DNA from: Dietzia timorensis
GTDB lineage: Bacteria; Actinomycetota; Actinomycetes; Mycobacteriales; Mycobacteriaceae
Direction of reading: 5' to 3'
Assembly (NCBI RefSeq): GCF_001659785.1
Contig: NZ_CP015961.1
Coordinates: 2,728,001 to 2,792,000 of the forward strand
DNA length: 64,000 nucleotides
The notes beneath the pieces were generated by a model. The model saw nothing but the letters and a program-made list of their open reading frames with translations, did no database searches and was not told the origin of the DNA. Both the position numbers and the translations under genes were made by a program. Shown one piece after another: positions 41,170-49,286 of this stretch. How positions within the stretch are numbered: position 1 is the stretch's first letter; every line of letters begins with the position of its first letter.

Positions 41170-42507
41170 CTACCTTTCCTTGAGGTTGGCGCCACGGGTT
41201 TCCTTCATGATGAGGCACGCGACGCCCGTGGCGAGGGACAAGATGATGACGTAGACGTGGAAGATCCACCCGACGTCGTGGTTGGTGAACAGCTGATTGA
41301 GGTACGGCGCGGTGCCACCGAAGACGGCGACCGAGAACGAGTAGGCGAATCCGATTCCGGCCGTGCGAACGCGGGTGGGAAACGCTTCCGACAACGTCGC
41401 GGACAGGATGCACGCGGGGACGGAGATGATGAGCAAGGCGACGGTCGTGGCGAGGAGAAGGGTCCACCCGGCGTCGGTAATCATCGCCGTGAGCGGGAAC
41501 TGCAGCGCCGCCATCGCGATCGCGAAAAAGCCGAGCATGGGACGTCGCCCGATGCTGTCGGACAGCCTGCCGAACAGCGGCAACGAGACGATCGCGATGA
41601 CCTGGGCGAAAACGAGCGCCCAGTACGCGGTATCGGGGTCCATCCCCTTTTCGGTAATCGCAAAGGTCGAGATGTACGACGACCACGTGTAGTGGGCGGC
41701 GGTGATTCCCGAGGTCATGCCGATCATGAGCAGGATCGCCTTGGCGAGGACCTTCTTGTCGACCGGTTCGGGAGCGTCGGCGGTGTCCTCCTCGTGGAAG
41801 ACGTCGGACTCCTCCATGTTGCGACGGATGTAGAGCGCGACGAGCGCGAGAACCGCCCCGAGAAGGAACGGGATGCGCCAGCCCCATTCTCCGACCGCGG
41901 ATTCCGACAGGGTCGAGGTGATCGCGCCGCCAAGCGTATAGGCGAGGACGGAGCCACCGAAGATCGCGATGAACGTGACCGAACCCCACATTCCGCGGCG
42001 GTTCGGCGGGGCGATTTCGCCGACGTAGGAATAGGCCGTAGCGGATTCGCCACCGTGCGCGAAGCCCTGGAGGACACGCGCGAAGAGCAAGATCGCCGAG
42101 GCGAACACGCCCACGGATTCGTACGTGGGCATGACGCCGATGATGAGCGAGCCCGTGGCCATGAGCATCATCGTCGTCACCAGGACGAACTTGCGGCCCT
42201 TCTTGTCGGCGATCCGGCCGAAGACGATGCCACCGAGCGGGCGCATGAGGAACCCGACCGCGAATACCGCGAAGGTCGACAAGAGCGCGGAGACCTGATT
42301 GTCCGGGTTGAACATGACTGCGGCGATGAATGGCGCGAAGACCGCGTACGCGCTCCACTCGTACCATTCGAGAACGTTGCCGACGCCGCTGGCGAAAAGC
42401 GATCGCCGTTTGCTCTTCATGTCGGTTCTGGGCGAGGACGCGCGTGCCGCACCGGCTTCGCGTGGCGCGTCCCGGCTCTCGTCTGCGGCGGACAGTGAGA
42501 TCGTCAT
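41170..42507 (-). CDS. MHS-family (MFS) organic-acid transporter
   Basis: About 445 residues, twelve helices, metabolite:H+ symporter branch of MFS. SGVGNVLEWYEWSAYAVFAP at the first helix, MRPLGGIVFGRIADKKGRKF (loop 2-3 signature), FARVLQGFAHGGESATAYSY and FPTRVRTAGIGFAYS are diagnostic. Such symporters import dicarboxylates, shikimate, proline or short organic acids; here a hydroxy- or keto-acid for the downstream enzymes is likely. AGGAGAGG precedes ATG 42507. First gene of the operon, divergent from the TetR gene, with an operator between them. Confidence 0.88.
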   Translation of the reverse strand: MTISLSAADESRDAPREAGAARASSPRTDMKSKRRSLFASGVGNVLEWYEWSAYAVFAPFIAAVMFNPDNQVSALLSTFAVFAVGFLMRPLGGIVFGRIADKKGRKFVLVTTMMLMATGSLIIGVMPTYESVGVFASAILLFARVLQGFAHGGESATAYSYVGEIAPPNRRGMWGSVTFIAIFGGSVLAYTLGGAITSTLSESAVGEWGWRIPFLLGAVLALVALYIRRNMEESDVFHEEDTADAPEPVDKKVLAKAILLMIGMTSGITAAHYTWSSYISTFAITEKGMDPDTAYWALVFAQVIAIVSLPLFGRLSDSIGRRPMLGFFAIAMAALQFPLTAMITDAGWTLLLATTVALLIISVPACILSATLSEAFPTRVRTAGIGFAYSFSVAVFGGTAPYLNQLFTNHDVGWIFHVYVIILSLATGVACLIMKETRGANLKER

Positions 42508-42570
42508 GGTGCCTCTCCTACTCGGGAAACGGAGGGAGCTCCTCGTGCGAAATCCGCGTCCGACGCCCCC

Positions 42571-42590
42571 GACCGAACGATCGCTCGGTC
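42571..42590. promoter_or_regulatory. 20-bp palindromic operator GACCGA-n-CGATCG-n-TCGGTC
   Basis: GACCGAACGATCGCTCGGTC is symmetric at nine of ten pairs. It lies between the divergent MHS-operon and TetR starts, in the position expected for repression by that TetR. The ACCGA...TCGGT half-sites are common in actinobacterial TetR operators. Confidence 0.65.
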
Positions 42591-42675
42591 CCTGACAGTG
42601 TGATCTACGACACGGCACAAAGTCAACTCCTCCCGCCGAGTAGTATCTGTATCTGCACCGTTCACAGGAGGTTCC

Positions 42676-43296
42676 ATGGCCGCCGATTGGCGCGAGTTCG
42701 GCGACGACACTCTCAACGCACCACTACGTGCGGCGCTGGAATGTTTCGCCGCGCACGGTTATCACGGGACCTCGATCCGAATGGTCGCGGACGTCGCCGG
42801 CTTGTCCGTACCAGGGCTATACCACCACCACCGCTCGAAGCAGGAGCTCCTCAACAAGGTCGTCGGGGCGGCGATGGACGAGCTATTGGCACACACGCGG
42901 GCAGCCGCGGAGGACTCGGACGGCACGCCGGCGGGGCGTTTCGACAACATCGTCACCGCGCTGATCTTGTTTCACCTGTCCAGGCGCCAGCATGCGTTCG
43001 TCGCCTCGACCGAGATGCGCAGCATGAACCCGGAGGTCCGCGCGGTACACGTGGCCTCCCGCGATGAGGAGCAGGAGATGATCAGCTCGGCGATCGCCGA
43101 GGGGAACGAGTCGGGGGAATTCGACTGCCCCTCCCCCGTGGACGCCGCCCGTGCGGTGTCCTCGCTGTGCGTGTCGATCGCGAACTGGTACCGGCCCGGC
43201 GGGGCGCTCGACCCGAACGACATCGTCGCCCAGTACCTCGGGTTCTGTCGCTCCATCGCCGGGCGCCTCGACGACGCACCTGCTCCGCGGGGCTAG
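42676..43296 (+). CDS. TetR-family regulator of the ACAD10/11-type operon
   Basis: 206 residues. ALECFAAHGYHGTSIRMVAD with VAGLSVPGLYHHHRSKQELL form the DNA-binding domain; the C-terminal domain belongs to the acyl-CoA-responsive style TetR_C type. ACAGGAGG precedes the ATG. Divergent from the MHS operon and overlapping the convergent TauE gene by 4 bp. An acyl-CoA pathway intermediate is a plausible inducer. Confidence 0.85.
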   Translation: MAADWREFGDDTLNAPLRAALECFAAHGYHGTSIRMVADVAGLSVPGLYHHHRSKQELLNKVVGAAMDELLAHTRAAAEDSDGTPAGRFDNIVTALILFHLSRRQHAFVASTEMRSMNPEVRAVHVASRDEEQEMISSAIAEGNESGEFDCPSPVDAARAVSSLCVSIANWYRPGGALDPNDIVAQYLGFCRSIAGRLDDAPAPRG

Positions 43297-44264
43297 ATCA
43301 CGAAGTCGGGGTCCGGCCCGTCGGCCCTCTCGACGGGCCGGGCATCGGCGGCCTTTTTGTCGTGCCTATGGTGCGCGATCGGGAACGCCTCGTGCCCGGT
43401 GGCGTGGCGCACCCATCCCCACGCGGCGGGGCCGAGCAGTACGGCCCCCGCGGCGAGAAACGCGAGCAGGACCGGCGGCGCTCCGAGCATGGCGATGCCG
43501 GTGAGCGCGAGGACGATCGCAATCGAGCGGCGGATGATCCCCGAAGGCATCCACGGCGCGAGCCTGGAACCGATGAATGTGCCGATGGTGCCGCCGATGA
43601 GCAGCGGCCACACGAGCGACCAATCCACGCCTGAGACCATGAGGTGGCCTACCGCCGCGGCGATGACGAGTGGCACGGCTTGCACGAGGTCGGTACCGAC
43701 TAGGCGCAGCGGCGCCAGCGTCGGATAGAGCAGCATGATGCACATCATGATGAGCGTCCCCGAACCGACCGAGGTGACACCGACCATCAATCCGCCGACG
43801 AGCCCCACGAGGAGCGTCGGCACGATCCGTACGGGCGGGTTCTCGTCGGTTCCCGACGAGATCTTGCCGATGAGCCCGAGGAACGCCCGCAGCACGTAGG
43901 CCGAGGACGCGACGAGAAGCGTGACGCCGATGGCGTGTTTGAGCAGGCCCTGGATATCGTCCGCGCCGATCGCGTGGACGAGCCACGCCCCGAAATAGGC
44001 TGTCGGCACCGAGCCGATGACCAGCCACATCGCGATTGTGAGATTCGGTTTCCCGCGCTTGAAGTGGACTGCCCCGCCGACGATCTTGTTCGCCGCGTTG
44101 ACAACGAGATCGTTGGCGACGGCGACCGTCGGCGGGATGCCGAGCAGCACGAGCGCGGGCGTCATGAGCGCGCCCCCGCCCATGCCGGTGAGGCCGATGA
44201 CGACGCCGATCCCCAGGCTCACGAGCATGAGGATCGGCGCCTGGCTCGCCAGGAATTCGGCCAT
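43293..44264 (-). CDS. TauE/SafE-type sulfite/sulfonate exporter 1
   Basis: 323 residues, eight predicted helices. The two internal repeats open with GIGVVIGLTGMGGGALMTPA and GLVGGLMVGVTSVGSGTLIM, the conserved GxxxGxGGG-type motifs of the family. A charged C-terminal tail ends HHRHDKKAADARPVE. It lies 24 bp downstream of cysNC on the same strand, so it is probably part of the sulfur operon, perhaps moving sulfate/sulfite or a sulfonate. Confidence 0.82.
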   Translation of the reverse strand: MAEFLASQAPILMLVSLGIGVVIGLTGMGGGALMTPALVLLGIPPTVAVANDLVVNAANKIVGGAVHFKRGKPNLTIAMWLVIGSVPTAYFGAWLVHAIGADDIQGLLKHAIGVTLLVASSAYVLRAFLGLIGKISSGTDENPPVRIVPTLLVGLVGGLMVGVTSVGSGTLIMMCIMLLYPTLAPLRLVGTDLVQAVPLVIAAAVGHLMVSGVDWSLVWPLLIGGTIGTFIGSRLAPWMPSGIIRRSIAIVLALTGIAMLGAPPVLLAFLAAGAVLLGPAAWGWVRHATGHEAFPIAHHRHDKKAADARPVERADGPDPDFVI

Positions 44265-44287
44265 CAGAGAAGAGATCCCGACACGCG

Positions 44288-46234
44288 CTAGATCACTGTC
44301 GAGGTGTCGTCACTGAAGAGCCGGGCGATGATCCGCTCGGCCGCCTCTGCAGCGGTGCCCACCTCTGGGGTGATGTGCAGATCCGGGTTCTGCGGCGCCT
44401 CGTAGGGTGCGGACACTCCGGTGAAGTTCTGGATCTCCCCGGCGCGCGCCTTCGCGTACATGCCCTTCGGGTCGCGCTTTTCGCACTCGGAGATCGGGGT
44501 GTCCACGAAGACCTCGGTGAACTCGACGCCGAGACGATCGTGCGCCTGCCGCGCCAGCTCCCGCTGCGATTCGAGCGGCGAGATGAGCGCGCAGATCGCG
44601 ACGACCCCGGCGTCGGTAAGCAGCGCCGCGACCTCCGCGGTGCGGCGGATGTTCTCGGTCCTGTCGGCTTCGCTGAATCCGAGATCGGAATTGAGGCCGT
44701 GGCGCAGATTGTCGCCGTCGAGCACATAGGCGTTGTGCCCCGCGGAGAGCAGCGCCTTCTCCAATTCCGTGGCGATCGACGATTTGCCCGAGCCCGAGAG
44801 TCCGGTCAACCAGATGGTGCGACGTGCGCCGTCAGAACCGAGCAGCGCGGCGCGGTCCCCGGACGAGACCGCCCCGGCATGCCACACGACACCGGATTCG
44901 GTTTCGCCCGCGCCTTCGATCATCCCGGCGGCGACGGTGTCGCCGGTGACCTCGTCGACGAGGATGAACGCGCCCGTGGCGCGGTTCGTGCCGTACTTGT
45001 CGTACATGAGCGGGGACTGCGTGCGCAGCGTGACCCGGCCGATCTCGTTGAGAGCGAGCGTCTCGGCGGCGGAGTCCGTGGCGAGGGTGTTGACGTCGAG
45101 TCGGTAGTCGAGCGAGGTGACGACGCTGCGCGTGTCGCGCGTGGTCTGCTTGAGCAGGTAATTGCGCCCGGCGGTGAGCTCGGAGTCGTCGGCGAACCAG
45201 CACACGGTCGCCGAGAGTTCGGTGCCGCGCTTCGGTTGCGCATCGGCGTGGGCGAGCATCTCGCCGCGGACGATGTCGATCTCGTCGGCGATCGCGATGG
45301 TCACGGCCTCGCCCGCCCTGGCGGTGGCGACTTCGCGGCCGCCCGGCGCCCAGATCTTGGTGACGGCGGAGCGCTGGCCCTTCGGGAGGACGACGATCTC
45401 GTCACCCTCGGACACGGCGCCGCCGGCGATGGTCCCCGCGAAGGAGCGGTGGTCGAGCCCGTCCGAGCGCTGCGGACGGATCACGTACTGCACGGGGAAG
45501 CGGAACTCGCCGTCCGCCTCCGAGTGCGCCACGCGGATCGTCTCGAGGAGGTCGAGCATCGTCGGGCCCTCGTACCACGGCATCGCATCGGCCGAGCCCG
45601 GGATGTCGGAAACCTTGGTGACGACGTTGTCGCCCTTGAGCGCGCTGATCGGGACGAAATCGATCTGACCGACCGAGAGGTTGTCTGCGAACTTGTCGAA
45701 GTCGGCTCGGATCGAGTTGAACACGGCCTCGTCGTAGTCGACGAGGTCCATCTTGTTCACGCACACCACGAGGTTCGGGATGCCCAGCAGCGAGGACAGG
45801 TACGAGTGGCGACGGGTCTGCTCGAGCACGCCCTTGCGCGCGTCGATGAGAATGATCGCGACGTCCGCCGTCGACGCGCCGGTGACCATGTTGCGCGTGT
45901 ACTGCACATGGCCCGGGGTGTCGGCGATGATGAACTTGCGCCGCGGGGTCGAGAAGTAGCGGTAGGCGACGTCGATCGTGATGCCCTGCTCGCGCTCCGA
46001 GCGCAGGCCGTCGGTGAGCAACGCGAGGTCGGTGTACTCGTCGCCGCGCTTCTCCGAGGTCGCCTCGACCGAGGCGAGCTGGTCCTCGAAAATAGCCTTC
46101 GAGTCGAACAGCAGCCGCCCGATGAGCGTGGACTTGCCGTCGTCGACCGAGCCTGCCGTGGCGATGCGCAGAAGGTCGGCCTGCTCGTCGAGCCCGACCT
46201 GGGCGAGGGACGTTCCGATGTCGGTGGTGGTCAT
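44288..46234 (-). CDS. cysNC: Bifunctional sulfate adenylyltransferase subunit 1 / APS kinase
   Basis: 648 residues, two enzymes in one chain. The N-terminal GTPase (CysN) has the P-loop GSVDDGKST, DTPGHVQYTRNMVTGAS, and NKMD; it drives ATP sulfurylase with CysD. The C-terminal APS kinase (CysC, from about residue 465) has WLTGLSGSGKSSIATELEKA, DGDNLRHGLNSDLGFSE and RDPKGMYAKARAGEI. Product: PAPS. The ATG overlaps the cysD stop (TGATG). Fusion of CysN and CysC is normal in mycobacteria. Confidence 0.95.
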   Translation of the reverse strand: MTTTDIGTSLAQVGLDEQADLLRIATAGSVDDGKSTLIGRLLFDSKAIFEDQLASVEATSEKRGDEYTDLALLTDGLRSEREQGITIDVAYRYFSTPRRKFIIADTPGHVQYTRNMVTGASTADVAIILIDARKGVLEQTRRHSYLSSLLGIPNLVVCVNKMDLVDYDEAVFNSIRADFDKFADNLSVGQIDFVPISALKGDNVVTKVSDIPGSADAMPWYEGPTMLDLLETIRVAHSEADGEFRFPVQYVIRPQRSDGLDHRSFAGTIAGGAVSEGDEIVVLPKGQRSAVTKIWAPGGREVATARAGEAVTIAIADEIDIVRGEMLAHADAQPKRGTELSATVCWFADDSELTAGRNYLLKQTTRDTRSVVTSLDYRLDVNTLATDSAAETLALNEIGRVTLRTQSPLMYDKYGTNRATGAFILVDEVTGDTVAAGMIEGAGETESGVVWHAGAVSSGDRAALLGSDGARRTIWLTGLSGSGKSSIATELEKALLSAGHNAYVLDGDNLRHGLNSDLGFSEADRTENIRRTAEVAALLTDAGVVAICALISPLESQRELARQAHDRLGVEFTEVFVDTPISECEKRDPKGMYAKARAGEIQNFTGVSAPYEAPQNPDLHITPEVGTAAEAAERIIARLFSDDTSTVI

Positions 46235-47160
46235 CAGAAATAGCCTTCCTTCTTGCGGTCTTCCATCCCGGCCTCGGAGATGCGGTCATCGGCGCGCGTG
46301 GCGCCGCGCTCGGTGATGCGCGTCGCGGCGACCTCGGCAACGACCTCGGCGTTGGTCGACGCGGTCGATTCGACGGCGCCCGTGCACGTCGCATCGCCGA
46401 CGGTGCGGAAGCGGACGGTCTCGGTGCGGAAGGTCTCGCCCTCGAACAGCTTGAGGAAGCGGGTGTTGGCGAGCAGCATGCCGTCGCGCTCGAGCACCTC
46501 GCGCTCGTGCGCGTAGTAGATCGGCGGAAGGTCGATGTTCTCGCGGGCGATGTACTCCCAGATGTCCAGCTCGGTCCAGTTGGACAGCGGGAAAACGCGG
46601 ATGTGCTCGCCGCGGCGGTGCTTACCGTTGTAGAGGCTCCACAGCTCGGGGCGCTGGGCGCGCGGATCCCATGCGCCGAACGCGTCACGGAAGGAGAACA
46701 CGCGCTCCTTGGCGCGGGCCTTCTCCTCATCGCGGCGGGCGCCGCCGAACACCGCGTCGAAGCGGTTCTCCTGGATGCCGCGCAGCAAAGACACCGTCTG
46801 CAGACGGTTACGTGAGGCACCGGGGCTCGTGTCCTCGATGACCCGGCCGGCGTCGATATCGTCCTGGACGCTCGAGACGACGAGCCGCGTTCCGGTCTCG
46901 GCAACGACGCGGTCGCGGTATTCGATGACCTCGTCGAAGTTGTGTCCGGTGTCGACGTGCATGAGGGGGAACGGCATCGGCGCCGGCCAGAAGGCCTTCC
47001 GCGCCAGGTGGAACATCACCACCGAATCCTTGCCGCCGGAGAAAAGCATCCCGGGGCGCTCGAACTGGGCAGCGACCTCACGAAAAATGTGGACCGACTC
47101 GGCTTCCAACGCATCGAGATGCGAGAGCTCTTGGGTTGCGGCCTGGGCAGGTGCCGTCAC
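46234..47160 (-). CDS. cysD: Sulfate adenylyltransferase subunit 2
   Basis: 308 residues. Catalytic ATP-sulfurylase subunit, PP-loop fold: LFSGGKDSVVMFHLARKAFW, PLMHVDTGHNFDEVIEYRDR, GGARRDEEKARAKERVFSFRD and FPLSNWTELDIWEYI, ending KKEGYF. The GTG start (47160) has GGGAGGAAAC immediately before it; a TTG four codons earlier is less likely. Two McbR-type boxes lie 24 and 43 bp upstream, so it is probably repressed when sulfur amino acids are plentiful. Confidence 0.94.
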   Translation of the reverse strand: MTAPAQAATQELSHLDALEAESVHIFREVAAQFERPGMLFSGGKDSVVMFHLARKAFWPAPMPFPLMHVDTGHNFDEVIEYRDRVVAETGTRLVVSSVQDDIDAGRVIEDTSPGASRNRLQTVSLLRGIQENRFDAVFGGARRDEEKARAKERVFSFRDAFGAWDPRAQRPELWSLYNGKHRRGEHIRVFPLSNWTELDIWEYIARENIDLPPIYYAHEREVLERDGMLLANTRFLKLFEGETFRTETVRFRTVGDATCTGAVESTASTNAEVVAEVAATRITERGATRADDRISEAGMEDRKKEGYF

Positions 47161-47183
47161 GTTTCCTCCCAATCCAATTGCAA

Positions 47184-47199
47184 TAGACAGACTTGTCTA
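47184..47199. promoter_or_regulatory. McbR-type box 1: TAGAC-AGACTT-GTCTA
   Basis: Exact match to TAGAC-N6-GTCTA, the target of the C. glutamicum sulfur-metabolism repressor McbR (TetR family). It is 24 bp upstream of the cysD start. Confidence 0.78.
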
Positions 47200-47202
47200 G
47201 TG

Positions 47203-47218
47203 TAGACCGCTCTGTCTA
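47203..47218. promoter_or_regulatory. McbR-type box 2: TAGAC-CGCTCT-GTCTA
   Basis: A second exact TAGAC-N6-GTCTA, separated from box 1 by three bases. Its distal edge overlaps the frame-corrected stop codon of the GH13 gene (47216-47218). Confidence 0.78.
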
Positions 47219-49286
47219 TTTCGGCGAACCCTGTACCACCAACCCTCGCCGCGACACCGTGACCTCGAATGGCGCCATCTCGTCGCCGCGCCCGCCACCT
47301 GCCGCATCGGCTGTAAGTATGACGTCGGACGTGCCCGGATCCCCGGGCCGCGCGATCCCCCGCCGTGAGGTTGACCTCGACCGTGATCTCCGTGCCGGTC
47401 ACCGGATCGCGGCGGATCCACGCGAAGTATTCGCGCGAGTGCGGCCGCAGGAATTCGACCTCCTCCGACGTCAGCGCCGGTTCTTCCCGCCGCAGGCGGA
47501 TGAGCGCGCGGTGGAATTCGAGCACCGACTCGGGGTCTCCGTCCTGCTCGGCGACGGTGAACCCGGCCGAGCGCTCGGCCGCCGGCTGCCACGGCGCGGC
47601 ATCGCCGGAGCTGTGGTCGTGCCCGGGCCCGGGCGCCCAGCGCATCGGCACGCGGGCGTGGTCGCGCGCGCCAGGTAACACCTGCGCGAACGCCTCGTCC
47701 GCGCTCGCTCCCGCGGCGCGAAGCTCCTCGTAGCGGTTGAGGGACTCGAGATCGTGCAATTCCGAGATGCCGCGAAAGTCCTGGTTGATGGCGCCGATCT
47801 CCTGCCCCTGGAACAGGAAGGGCACGCCGGGCAGCAGCAGCTGGATCGCGGCGAGAGCCTTCGCCGCGGCCGCGCGCAGCGCCGGATTGGCCGCATCCTC
47901 CCCGAGCACCTTCGACAGCATCCGCGGATTGTCGTGGTTATCGAGGAACAGCGCGATCCGCTCGCCAGCGCCGAGACGACCGAGGTAGTCGAGGTAGAAG
48001 TCCTTGAGGTACGCGAGGTCGTAGCGGTAGTCGTCCCAGCGCACGCGCCCGGGTTCGTCGAGAACGTCGAAGTTGAACGTCAGGTCGAGCGCGCGCGGTT
48101 CGTGCGCCGTCAGCAAGCGGCCCATCTCCACCCCGACGCCGGGCGTCTCCCCGACCATCACGCCGACCCGGTCCTGCGGCAGCCGGTCCCCGAGGCTCCC
48201 GTCCGCGCGCCGCTCCCGCACGGTGGATGACGGCGGAGAATCTGAGTCCCCGCGGGTGAAGCCGTTGCGGCGCAGCTCGGACAGGTACGCGTGCAGGCGC
48301 GGCCCGAAGAAGTAGTGCTCGATCCCGGTGAACCCGATAAGTTTTCCGATCGCCGGATTCCCGTCCGGAAGGCCGCGCCGCTTGGAGATGTAGTTGATGA
48401 CGTCGAGGCGGAAGCCATCGATCCCGCGGCCGCGCCACCAGCGCACGATGTCGGCGACCTCGGCGCGGACGGCCGGGGTGTCCCAGTTGAGATCCATTTG
48501 GGTGGGCGCGAACAGGTGGAGCGCCCAGCGCCTCGCCTCCGGGAGCGGGCGCCACGCGCTGCCGCCGAAGAACGAGGTCCAGTTGTTTGGCGGGGCGCTG
48601 TCGGGAGCGGGGTTGCCGGCCGGGCCGGGGTCGTCGCGCAGGAAGTAATAGTCGCCGTACGGTCCGTCCGGGTCTTCGCAGGCGGCGCGGAACCAGGGAT
48701 GTTCGGCGGACGTGTGGTTGACGACGAGGTCCAAGATGATGCGCATGCCGCGCTCGTGGCAGGCGGCGATGAGCGCGTCGAGGTCGTCGAGGGTGCCGAA
48801 TTCGGCGGCGACGGCGCGGTAGTCGCGGATGTCGTAGCCGCCGTCGTCGCCCGGGGAGTCGAAGATCGGCGAGAGCCAGAGGCAGTCGACGCCGAGGCCT
48901 GCGAGGTAGTCGAGGCGAGCGGTGATGCCGGGGAGATCGCCGATGCCGTCGCCGTTCGAATCGGCGAAGGAGCGAGGATAGACCTGATAGAACACGGCCG
49001 AATGCCACCACGGCGGCGGGCCATCGCCGGTCTCGGTCTCCGAGGCGGCGGGCAGTCGCGGCGCAGGTGTGCCCGGGTGGTCGCGTAGGAGCTGCAGCAG
49101 CGAGTCGGCGAAACCCTCGCCGAGCACCGGCCTGGCGAGCCGCGCGACGGCGCGCAGCGGAAGCCGGCGCACGAGCGGGTTATCCACCCAGCGGCGGTCG
49201 CGGCCGAGCTGGAGCACGACCTTGTCGATGGCGTCGCGCCCGACGGGGTTGGAGTAGATCGCGCCGATGCTCGGGTTGTTATTCAT
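47216..49286 (-). CDS. GH13 alpha-glucosidase (oligo-1,6-glucosidase type), frameshifted near its 3' end
   Basis: Retaining alpha-glucosidase, TIM barrel: SAVFYQVYPRSFADSNGDGI, DLPGITARLDYLAGLGVDCL, LDLVVNHTSAEHPWF, GFRLDVINYISK (nucleophile Asp), VGETPGV (acid/base region Glu) and LFLDNHDNPRM. A roughly 90-residue helical N-terminal extension (NNNPSIGAIYSNPVGRDAID...) is not part of the usual fold. At the C-terminus the frame breaks: the expected sheet segment (TSDVILTADAAGGGRGDEM, MAPFEVTVSRRGLVVQG, then a stop at 47216) lies one base out of frame. The likely point is the C-run 47357-47361 (plus strand); one fewer base restores the frame. Left as is, the frame runs to 47157 and overlaps cysD. 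Works with the GPH transporter whose gene precedes it. Confidence 0.82.
47319..47329 (+). repeat. ATGACGTCGGA motif, copy 7
   Basis: Copy in TATGACGTCGGAC context inside the 3' part of the GH13 gene, about 30 bp downstream (in gene direction) of the frameshift site. Confidence 0.6.

Noticed and set aside
39592-42498. 968-codon plus-strand frame opposite the SDR, kinase and MFS genes
   Set aside because: It spans three well-supported minus-strand genes and their gaps, and its product is Arg/Asp/Gly-rich without domains.
44375-46243. 622-codon plus-strand frame opposite cysNC
   Set aside because: Mirror of codon-position GC bias; cysNC motifs are unambiguous.
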